Assembly: GCA_017504605.1 (NCBI GenBank)
Contig: JAFVQW010000025.1
Location: 1-44,566 of the forward strand
Source: Clostridia bacterium
GTDB taxonomy: Bacteria; Bacillota; Clostridia; Oscillospirales; CAG-272
Direction: 5' to 3'
DNA length: 44,566 nucleotides
In this document: positions 1 through 7,800 of the stretch, in pieces
Layout of the letters: each line of letters opens with the position of its first letter
Numbering within the stretch: the first letter of the stretch is position 1
Translations under genes and position numbers: made by a program
The notes under the pieces: generated by a model
Database searches by the model: none
The model's input: the letters and a program-made list of their open reading frames with translations, nothing else
Told to the model about the DNA's origin: nothing

Positions 1-1056
1 AATGTCTTCATTCAAACTTTGTTGCATTGCTCCATCATTCACTATAACTCCTCCCGCCATAACCGTATCTCCGTCATAGAATACAGCCGACTGCCCGGGC
101 GTTACCGCGTGCTGAGGAAGAGATAGACGGACGAGCGCCCCGCCCTCGGTGTCGAAGCTGACGTGCGCCCTGACGGGTCTTGCCGCATACCTTACCTTTA
201 CCTCAAGCTCACGCTCGGTGGGGGCCTCCTCGGGGCTCATGCCCATATATACCACGTCTCGCACCGAGAAAGCATCGGTCGAGGCCGACTCGGGCGCGAG
301 GACTACCCTGTTGGCATCTATATCAATCTCATTGACGTAGAGGCGCGAGGAGTATGCCACGCCGAGGCCGCGCCGCTGACCGAGAGTATAACGTATTATT
401 CCCTCGTGTCTGCCGAGGACCCTTCCCTCGCGGTCGACGAAGTCGCCGCTCGGAAATTTACCAAGGCGCTCCTCAATATATCCCGCATAGTCTCCGCTCG
501 GGATAAAGCATATCTCCTGGCTCTCGCTCTGCTGCCGCGGGACGAGGCCGAGCCTGTCCGCGGCGAGGCGGATATCGCTCTTTTTCGCATCAGCGAGGGG
601 CAAAATAAGTCTTGAAAGAATTGCCTGCGGAAGTCGGTAGAGCATATAGGTCTGGTCCTTACTCAAATCGGCGGCGCGTGCCACGGCATAGCGCTCTCCG
701 ATGCGGCGGACGGTGGCGTAGTGCCCCGTCGCTATACCGTCGAAGCCGTTTCGCTCGGCAAGGCGCATAAGCGAGGCAAACTTAACCTCACTGTTGCATA
801 CTACGCATGGGTTAGGGGTGCGCGCGTGTGAATAGTCGTCGATGAAGCGCGATATTACGCTATCCGAAAACTCTGCTCTGCAATCTATTTTATGAAGCGG
901 TATACCGAGTGCCGCGGCAACGCGCTCGGCGCCCGCCGTATCGGTATAGTCGTGCATTATGCTGACGGCGCCCTCTACGGAGTGGCCCGCCGAAATAAGC
1001 GAGTATGCCGCATATGCACTGTCTACGCCGCCGCTCAGTCCGACGATAATCCTCAT
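1..1056 (-). CDS. mnmA: tRNA-specific 2-thiouridylase MnmA (3' end beyond window)
   Basis: MnmA activates U34 of Lys/Glu/Gln tRNAs with ATP and inserts sulfur delivered by a cysteine desulfurase. The frame is open from the ATG at 1056 to the left edge (352 codons, family usually 355-370), so only a few residues are missing. Seen: PP-loop GLSGGVDSA at residues 6-14, the NPCVVCN catalytic cysteine region (Cys84/Cys87), ATGHYA at 109-114, KDQTYMLY at 133-140, and the second catalytic cysteine in SQEICFIP (Cys183). The segment between the PP-loop and the NPC motif is a little shorter than usual. A ribosome site AGGAGG lies just upstream of the ATG. It is the last gene of a nifS-iscU-mnmA set, which fits the known need of MnmA for a dedicated sulfur donor in Firmicutes. 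Identification is secure. Confidence 0.95.
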   Translation of the reverse strand, partial: MRIIVGLSGGVDSAYAAYSLISAGHSVEGAVSIMHDYTDTAGAERVAAALGIPLHKIDCRAEFSDSVISRFIDDYSHARTPNPCVVCNSEVKFASLMRLAERNGFDGIATGHYATVRRIGERYAVARAADLSKDQTYMLYRLPQAILSRLILPLADAKKSDIRLAADRLGLVPRQQSESQEICFIPSGDYAGYIEERLGKFPSGDFVDREGRVLGRHEGIIRYTLGQRRGLGVAYSSRLYVNEIDIDANRVVLAPESASTDAFSVRDVVYMGMSPEEAPTERELEVKVRYAARPVRAHVSFDTEGGALVRLSLPQHAVTPGQSAVFYDGDTVMAGGVIVNDGAMQQSLNEDI

Positions 1057-1079
1057 TTCGCACCTCCTGTCTTAAAAGC

Positions 1080-1137
1080 AAAATGCCGTCCGATTTTGTA
1101 AAAAAACAAAGTTATTTACCAACCGACACGGCATTTT
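1080..1137 (-). repeat. intergenic hairpin between iscU and mnmA
   Basis: Two perfect 10-base arms (AAAATGCCGT at 1080-1089, its complement at 1128-1137) enclose a 38-base loop, which itself contains a weaker GTAAA/TTTAC stem. On the minus strand the distal arm ends in TTTT, then GCTTTT, so it could be a partial terminator or an mRNA processing structure that sets the ratio of iscU to mnmA. Confidence 0.45.
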
Positions 1138-1177
1138 TCTGTATTTTTCGTTCCTTCCCGAGCGACGTGCGGGAAAA

Positions 1178-1606
1178 TCAGTCCTCGACGCCCTCGTCGT
1201 GCTCCGCGTTCTCAATCTCGAAGTCAACGGGTCTGCCAATCTTCTTGTAATAGTCGGCAACGGCGGTCTTAACCGCCTCCTCGGCGAGCACCGAGCAGTG
1301 CACCTTCACGGGCGGAAGACCCTCGAGCGCCTCGACAACGGCACTGTTGGTGAGCTTAAGCGCCTCCTCAACAGAGTGTCCCTTTATAAGCTCGGTGGCC
1401 ATCGACGAGGTCGCGATTGCCGCGCCGCAGCCGAAGGTCTTAAACTTGCAGTCGGTTATAATATCATTCTCATCAATCTTGAGATATATCTTCATTATAT
1501 CTCCGCATTTCGCGTTACCAACCATTCCTACGCCGTCGGCATCCTCAATCTCTCCGACGTTACGGGGGTTGGTGAAGTGGTCCATTACCTTTTCGCTGTA
1601 TATCAT
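1178..1606 (-). CDS. iscU: Fe-S cluster assembly scaffold IscU/NifU
   Basis: A 142-residue IscU/NifU N-type scaffold protein, on which iron and desulfurase-derived sulfur are assembled into clusters before transfer to client enzymes. The three conserved ligand cysteines are present: Cys34 in AKCGD, Cys60 in FGCGAAIA and Cys104 in VHCSVLA. The Asp after Cys34 that tunes cluster release is also present. The length is typical for Gram-positive NifU-like scaffolds, and the C-terminal tail is acidic. It begins directly after the desulfurase gene (1-base gap), so the two are surely co-transcribed. No IscA, HscA/B or ferredoxin genes are nearby, so this is the minimal Firmicute form rather than a full ISC operon. 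Confidence 0.93.
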   Translation of the reverse strand: MIYSEKVMDHFTNPRNVGEIEDADGVGMVGNAKCGDIMKIYLKIDENDIITDCKFKTFGCGAAIATSSMATELIKGHSVEEALKLTNSAVVEALEGLPPVKVHCSVLAEEAVKTAVADYYKKIGRPVDFEIENAEHDEGVED

Positions 1607-1607
1607 C

Positions 1608-2785
1608 TTATTTTTCCTTCTTTACTATTTCTTCCCAAAGGGGGCTCATATTACGAAGCCTCTCAATTATCGGCGGGAGGGTCTCTATAATATAGTCGAC
1701 GTCCTCGTCGGTGGTCTCGTGCGATATAGAGAGGCGCAGAGAGCCGTGTGCCTTCTCGTGCGGCACTCCGCAGGCAAGAAGCACGTGCGATGCCTCGAGC
1801 GAGGCAGAGGAGCAGGCAGAGCCCGTCGATGCGGCAATACCCGCAATATCGAGCCAGAGAAGCATGCTCTCGCCCTCGATAAACTCAAAGCCGACATTCA
1901 CGTTGCCCGCAAGGCGCTCGGTTCTGTGTCCGTTGAGCTTGGAATAGGGGATCTTGGTCAGCGCCTCGATAAGCCTGTCGCGCTTCTCTCTCACCTTATC
2001 AAGCTCGGGTATCTTAGCGACGGCAAGCTCAAGCGCCGTGGCAAGACCGACGATATAAGGCAGGTTCTCGGTGCCCGCCCTCTTTCGGCGCTCCTGTCCG
2101 CCGCCGTCAATCAGATTCTGAATGACAACGCCGCGCCTTATAAATAACAGTCCTATGCCCTTCGGAGCGTGTATCTTGTGCCCCGAAAGCGCGAGCATAT
2201 CGACCTTAAGCTCCGAGAGATCAATATCAACGTTACCGACCGCCTGAACGGCATCGGTGAACATAAGCGCACCCGCCGCGTGTGCAATCTCGGTAGCCTC
2301 GGCAACAGGCTGGAGCGTGCCTATCTCGTTGTTCGCATCATAACGGCAACGAGCGCCGTCTTGTCGGTTACGGCCGCGCGAAGCTCGTCGAGCTTTACTA
2401 CGCCGTACTCGTCGACACCGACGTAGGTGACGGTGAAGCCCTCCTTCTCGAGCGCGAGGCAGGTATTAAGCACCGCGTGGTGCTCAATAGCCGTCGTGAC
2501 GATGTGTGTGCGGCCCTTCTTCTTCATACGGTAGGCCGCGCCCTTTATAGCCCAGTTATCGCTCTCGGTGCCGCAGGACGTAAAATATATTTCAGACGGG
2601 TCGCACCTAAAGACACGCGCAATTCTCTCGCGCGCACCGTCGAGGAGCAGCTTCGCCTCTCTGCCCTTCTTATGCATGCTCGAGGGGTTTCCCCACTCGG
2701 TCGAAAGCACGGGCAGCATAGCCTCTATTACCTCGGGCGAGACGGGTGTCGTCGCCGCGTTATCGGCATATACGTATCTTGACAT
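1608..2785 (-). CDS. cysteine desulfurase (NifS/IscS), interrupted by a frameshift
   Basis: PLP-dependent enzyme taking sulfur from cysteine for IscU and MnmA. The N-terminal part (2785 to about 2339) begins MSRYVYADNAATTPV and runs through SCGTESDNWAIKG and the PLP-stacking EHHAVLN. The C-terminal part carries the PLP lysine in ALSGHKIHAPKG and the persulfide cysteine in TGSACSSASLEASHV. The frame breaks near 2338-2341: the first frame ends VAVMMRTTR-stop, while the next frame reads ANNEIGTLQPVAEATEIAHAAGALMFTDAVQAVG, exactly the family sequence. One missing base (GTTATG-ATGCGAAC instead of a VMYANNE codon run) explains it. Everything else is intact, so this is a sequencing or assembly error or a very recent mutation, not an old pseudogene. 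No other desulfurase is visible in the window. Confidence 0.88.
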
Positions 2786-2834
2786 AATTCGGTTCCATCA
2801 TTATTTATTATTAGACATTTTTCTGTCCCGATAT

Positions 2835-2863
2835 ATTGTATACCATTTTCGTGGATATTTCAA
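2835..2863 (-). promoter_or_regulatory. sigma-A-type promoter for nifS-iscU-mnmA
   Basis: On the minus strand TTGAAA (2858-2863), a 17-base spacer and TACAAT (2835-2840). This is the only good promoter match in the gap upstream of the desulfurase start at 2785, giving a leader of about 45 bases. No IscR-like regulator gene is adjacent. Confidence 0.6.
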
Positions 2864-2933
2864 TAGCTTTAAAAAATTATTGCCTCCGAAAATGTTAACT
2901 TTGTGTGAACACGCCCACCGTGGCGCGCTTTTG

Positions 2934-2942
2934 TGCTATAAT
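2934..2942 (+). promoter_or_regulatory. extended -10 promoter for ROK kinase
   Basis: TGC followed by TATAAT at 2937-2942 forms an extended -10 element. No good -35 hexamer sits 16-18 bases upstream. A start of transcription near 2949 would leave a leader of about 45 bases. Confidence 0.5.
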
Positions 2943-2961
2943 ATACAAGGATACTTAATTA

Positions 2962-2978
2962 GCCCGAGAAGCTCGGGC
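2962..2978 (+). promoter_or_regulatory. 5'-UTR hairpin before ROK kinase ribosome site
   Basis: GCCCGAG (2962-2968), loop AAG, CTCGGGC (2972-2978): a perfect 7-bp GC-rich stem ending two bases before the AAGGAG ribosome site. It may stabilise the mRNA or modulate initiation. No T-run follows, so it is not a terminator. Confidence 0.5.
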
Positions 2979-2993
2979 GGCAAGGAGACTTTT

Positions 2994-3965
2994 ATGTATA
3001 CTGTTGGAATTGACCTCGGCGGAACGAATATCGCGATTGGAATTTGTGACGGCGAGCTTAATATTATTGATAAGGGCAGCGTGCCGACGCTCGCCGAGCG
3101 CGAGCCTATCGAGATTATTCGCGATATGGTGGGACTTACGAAGTGCTTGCTTGAGCGAAATTCGATTGCGCTTGACAGTGTGCGCGGTGTCGGAATCGCC
3201 ACACCCGGCTCGGTTGATGCCGAGGGTGAGACGGTGGAGTATGCAAACAATATTCCCTTTAACAATTTCCCCCTCGCTAAGATATTCAAGGAGCTCTTAC
3301 CCGTTCCCGAGGTTAAGCTCCTCAACGATGCCAACGCGGCAACGCTCGGCGAGGCTCTTGCCGGCGCGGCAAGGGGCGCGCGCTCTGCGGTTATGATAAC
3401 TCTCGGCACGGGTGTCGGCGGCGGTGTCGTATTCGACGGCAAGCTCTTCACCGGTCACGCCAACAGCGCGGGCGCTGAGCTCGGTCACACGGTTATCGCA
3501 CTCGGCGGCAGGCAGTGCACCTGCGGCAGGCGCGGCTGCTTCGAGGCGTATGCCTCCGCAACGGCGCTCACCGCGCTTACGCGCGAGAAGATGTACGAGC
3601 TTGAGCTCTTTGGTATTAAGACTCTTATGAGCGAGGAGTGCGGCCAGGACGGCAGACCTAACGCACGCACGGCCTTCAGCGCTATGAAGCGCGGCGATAA
3701 ATACGCCAAGGAGGTTGTGGACGAGTACATCGGCTATCTTGCCGAGGGCGTGACGAATATGGTTAACATCTTCCAGCCCGAGGTTCTGATTATCGGCGGC
3801 GGTATATGTAACGAGCGTGAAAATCTCACACGCCCCCTTATTTCCCTCGTTGATCGCCTTCAGTACACGCGAGACAACAAGAACAAGTCGCGTATAGTTA
3901 CCGCCACGCTCGGCAACGATGCGGGCATTATTGGCGCTGCCGGATTTATAATGCAGTGTAAATAA
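2994..3965 (+). CDS. ROK-family glucokinase-like sugar kinase
   Basis: Cytoplasmic ROK kinase, 323 residues, phosphorylating glucose or a related hexose/hexosamine with ATP at the entry of glycolysis. Seen: ATP-binding GIDLGGTNIAIG at residues 5-16, the sugar-binding LLNDANAATLGEA, GTGVGGGVV, the ExGH motif (AELGHTVI), and the ROK zinc signature CTCGRRGCFEAYAS. The ATG at 2994 was chosen because an AAGGAG site lies 7 bases upstream and translation begins at the first phosphate-binding strand; the open frame extends further upstream but without family similarity. It stands alone, divergent from nifS and followed by a MITE-like repeat. The exact substrate cannot be read from sequence; glucokinase is the most common role in Clostridia. 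Confidence 0.9.
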   Translation: MYTVGIDLGGTNIAIGICDGELNIIDKGSVPTLAEREPIEIIRDMVGLTKCLLERNSIALDSVRGVGIATPGSVDAEGETVEYANNIPFNNFPLAKIFKELLPVPEVKLLNDANAATLGEALAGAARGARSAVMITLGTGVGGGVVFDGKLFTGHANSAGAELGHTVIALGGRQCTCGRRGCFEAYASATALTALTREKMYELELFGIKTLMSEECGQDGRPNARTAFSAMKRGDKYAKEVVDEYIGYLAEGVTNMVNIFQPEVLIIGGGICNERENLTRPLISLVDRLQYTRDNKNKSRIVTATLGNDAGIIGAAGFIMQCK

Positions 3966-3982
3966 AGTTTTATATAAAAAGC

Positions 3983-4302
3983 GGGACTGTCGCATTTAGG
4001 CATAACCGAATAAAAAACGAGGGGTATTGTGAAAAATCACAGTACCTCTCTTAATATTGTTTTGAGGAAAACAAGGTTGAAAACCTACGGTTTTCCTCTT
4101 TTCTATTCGTTTTTTATTCTATCGCCGTTTTCGCCCTCTCGGCGTACCCTCGTACGACTTCGGGACGAAGAACGACGATTTCTGCTCTAAATCCGTTCGT
4201 CCCGAGGTTCTGTTCTCATCAAGAATTCACCGAATTTATATCTTTCGCCGAATTCTTCCGCATTTTGCTTCGATTTTATTGAATTCTTGATGAGACAGCC
4301 CC
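3983..4302 (+). repeat. MITE-like structured repeat, copy 1 (320 bp)
   Basis: The element starts GGGACTGTC (3983-3991) and ends GACAGCCCC (4294-4302), short terminal inverted repeats. Inside are nested perfect or near-perfect stems. A 13-bp outer pair (4008-4020 with 4107-4119) encloses a hairpin at 4020-4053 and another at 4064-4098 (GAGGAAAAC/GTTTTCCTC, with AGGTT/AACCT nested). Further stems lie at 4160-4169/4196-4205 (10 bp) and 4215-4229/4280-4294 (15 bp). No coding frame of note is present. It begins 18 bases after the ROK stop codon and fills the convergent gap before the fibre locus. The first ~110 bases recur at 44457. It is a non-autonomous mobile repeat or structured-RNA repeat, probably also acting as a terminator. 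Confidence 0.8.
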
Positions 4303-4330
4303 TTTTTTTGTGAGAGAATGAGAAAAAATA

Positions 4331-4831
4331 TTAATTCAAATTGAGAACACCGCCGTCGGCCACGTCGGGGTCGCCCGAGTAGATTCCCCAGCGGGGAGTG
4401 AAGGTGACCGTGCGAGTCTCGGTGAGACTAAGCGTGAAGCTAACCGTCTTACCCTCCGCCACGGAGTGGCGCACTATACAGTCGGAGTGATATTTCGTGC
4501 CGCCCGTGCTCATCAGAAGATATCCCGATGCGCTGTCATTCGGCAGGAAGAGCGTTACGGTATAGGTACCGGGGCCAAGTGTAAGTGTCCTCGGGTTATC
4601 TATATCGAGCTCTGCGAGAGTAGTCGTGCCGTCAGAGAGCGTAACCTTTATATCGGTAACGTCGGCGCTCTTAATTTCGTTATCTGCGCTCGAGGAATTC
4701 GCATTAAACCACGCGAAGGTGCCCGAGCACAGACAAACGATACAAGCGAGCACTCCCAAAATGGAGGTCCAGAGCAAGCGAGAAAACGCTTTTTCCGTCA
4801 GCTTGTCGTTAGTCTTATTTAATTTTTCCAA
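4331..4831 (-). CDS. small SipW-type secreted protein
   Basis: A 166-residue protein at the 3' end of the fibre locus. The N-terminus has a basic stretch, a hydrophobic helix (about residues 17-36) and the GTFAWF motif. This is the same SipW-type signal (Gly-Thr-aromatic-Ala-aromatic-Phe) as in the other locus proteins, so export and cleavage by one of the two SipW peptidases is inferred. The mature part is about 125 residues of predicted beta strand with no recognised catalytic motif. It is shorter than TasA/camelysin proteins and lacks the VGNEYQ motif, so it may be a minor subunit, cap or accessory. The start is TTG at 4831 with a strong AAAGGAGG site; no ATG competes. It lies 33 bases after the giant gene, in the same operon. 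Confidence 0.75.
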   Translation of the reverse strand: MEKLNKTNDKLTEKAFSRLLWTSILGVLACIVCLCSGTFAWFNANSSSADNEIKSADVTDIKVTLSDGTTTLAELDIDNPRTLTLGPGTYTVTLFLPNDSASGYLLMSTGGTKYHSDCIVRHSVAEGKTVSFTLSLTETRTVTFTPRWGIYSGDPDVADGGVLNLN

Positions 4832-4864
4832 AGCGTTTCCTCCTTTTGCTTTTATGATTTTCTT

Positions 4865-7800
4865 TTAGTCAAAGAATTTGCTGTAGCGGCTAATCATCTC
4901 AAAGAGCTCTTCCTCGGTAAGATTGCCCTTTCCGATAGAAATCTTAAGATATGCACCGCCTGCAGCGTTGAACATCTCCTCGGAAAGAGGACAAATAGCG
5001 TTCAACTCCTCATAGGTGTAAAGGCCGTAGGTCTCTATATCCCTCTGCATTGCCTCGTAGTCGTAGGTCATCGTCTCGGGGTCAACGTCAAAGATATTGA
5101 AGAGACCGCCGACACCGCCGGGCATGGAAAGCATACCGTTTACGAAGTAGCAAAGATGTCCTTCGGTAACAGGGCTCCAGGCGGTAGTAAGCTCGGTTTC
5201 TATAACTACGTTAACAAGCTGTACCCTCTCAAGAGTATCACCGTTCTGCTTTGCGAAGGTGTGACCGATGTAATCAGCCGCATTTCTGTCGAGGTAAACG
5301 TACTTGTTAAGGTCATAATCCCAGAAGCCGTGCTCGGAAATCACCTTAACCTCCGTACCGTCGGAGAAGTAAAGCTTAATTACCTCATACGCCGCCTCAG
5401 CCTCGCTGTCAACGAACATAATGGGCGCCTTATCAAGCTTACCCGTCTCCATATTCCAAACGAGAAGCTCCTCGTTGCCCTTGAGGGAGTCAACGCGAAC
5501 CTGAGTTCCGTCTGCAAGAGTAATAAGTGTGTCGGGGGTTATGCATTCAGTAATACCGCCGCTGCTCGCTTCAAGCTTCTTCAAGGTTCCGTTACAGAAA
5601 TCGGAATACTTGTATTGCTCGTCTTTGTTTTCTGATACCGACCAGGTATGACTGAATGTAAGAACATCACCATTGTTGTTATCCTTAAACGAATATGAAA
5701 CAGGGATTGTTCTTGCACTGTTACCGCTGTTTACAAGTCCTTTCGAGCTTGCTGCAACGAAATAGAGCTTATCGTCACACACAACAGGCATGGCGTTGAC
5801 GCTATTACCTGAATGCACCTGACCGCCGGTGAGCGTAAGCGTAAAGTCGCCGTTGTCGGGAGAATAGGTCCACGTGGTATCGGTTCCGTTCAGCTTGCCT
5901 GCGGTAGTGGGCGTATAATCCGAAAGAGTTATTGTCTTATATTGTCCTTCCGCAACGCTCCAATACTTAATCTGAATGCCCTCGAGTGCGGGTGCCGCGC
6001 CGTGCCAGGTTCCACCGTACGAGGAAGCAACGCAAAGTCCAGCCCCATAATTTGAAGCAACGAGCGAAGGAGATTCCTTGCTGGTCTCCGTACCTGTTAC
6101 CTTATAGGTCGCGGTATATTCCGTACCGTCGACCGTAGCAGTCAAGGTGTAGGTCGTACCGCCCGCTGTTACAGCGACAGGAGAAGTAGGCTTAGCATTT
6201 CCGTTCACCTTGAAATCGGTGATGGCTACGCCGTTTACCGACATCGAAAGCTTGCTGAAATCAAGAGCATAGCCCGAAAGCTTATCAAGGTCAACGTTGA
6301 GCTCGTATACCCAACCGTCTGTACCGAAGGATTTGTCCGTGGTAAGGCCGTCTGCCGTGTCGGAATAATTTACAGTAATAATGTCACTTTGCTTGTTGGG
6401 TTTATATTCCGATTCGGTCTTAAAGCTATCTGCGGTACCGTTTGAATTGTTGTAGGAGTAAACATAAACCGTGGTAGACAATATTGCAATCTGAATTTTA
6501 ACATCCTTCATCTCATAAGGAATTGTTGCCTTATCAGTTCTATTGTCAGTAATATTATCAGGAGCTGCCACAGTTTTTTGTGCGTCCTCGGGCATATATG
6601 CAAAACCAAGGTTTAAGGAATCTTTTCCGTTAATGTTATGAATAAATGCGGTTTCTTTCATAACACCGTCAACAATATCCTGACCGGCCGAAGGAACATA
6701 TTGCTTATCATCTGCATTGACCCATGCCTGCTGAACAAACGAGCCATTCAGGGTTGTAGGTGTTGCTTTTCCTTCGGAATCGCAGAGATAAAGCACGCTG
6801 AAGCCCATTAGCTTCTTGTTAGAATCATAGGTAGAAGCGGTAGGCTTCTGAATAAGGGTAACATCTTTCAATTTAAGGCTATTTGCCGAGCCTACAAGAA
6901 TAGATGCAACCGCGCCAAGCTCGATACGCGAGTTGTCAATTACGCAGTTACCGCCCGAAACGTTAACAGCTGCACGGCCGCCGGAGATGCGAGAGTTAAG
7001 TATCTGGCTGTTGCCGCTTACCATAACGCCGCTCTTGACGTTAAAGTAACGTGTTTTATCGGTTGTTTCCTTTCTATTACCACTTTCAGTCATGTTGCTC
7101 TTGTAGAGCACTGCATAATCGAAGTTAGGACAAACGATCTGTACGTTATCAAGCGTTCCGTTACTCAAGGTTACAAATGCATAACCCATATCAAGCGCCG
7201 CAGAATCGCCACTGCAGGTCATGGTAAATCCGTTACCGTAGAGGGTATAACCGCCCGAAACCTTAAGAGAACTGAAGCCCATGTCATTAAGAAGAACAAC
7301 ATTGTTCTTCGTAGCACTCGTTGCAGTCGTTGCGTTTACTGCATCAACTACCTCGAGATAAAGCTCGGTAGGAATACAATAGTCGTTATCGGTGACGGTC
7401 ACCTTAACAACACCTGTGCCGATAAACTGAATTGCATTGTTGGAATACTTACCACTTGCAGAGGTATTGTCGATTGCTTCAACAGTTACCGAAACGGTAC
7501 CTATCTCCACACCGTCCTTTGCCTTGAAGAGCCTATCAAGAGCGACGGTTCCGATATTACCTACGCGGTGAAGGAAGTCGCCGTTGTTCATCACAACATC
7601 GAACTTAACCTCGGGCTGACGCTCGGTAATATTTACCGTCAATTCCGTAGGAGTACAGAAGTAGTAGTCCTGAATTGTAAGCTTGATATTACCCGTGCCC
7701 GAGAACTTAATCGTGCTGTTTTCCCAGTTGTCACGGTCGTAATCAATATCTGCGGATACGTTTCCGTTTTCGTCAAGGTTCGCGATGCCTACAGTAAGGG

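Noticed and set aside
2797-2815. Five-codon upstream ORF (MSNNK) between the nifS promoter and its start
   Set aside because: No ribosome site and too short to judge; likely chance in an AT-rich leader.
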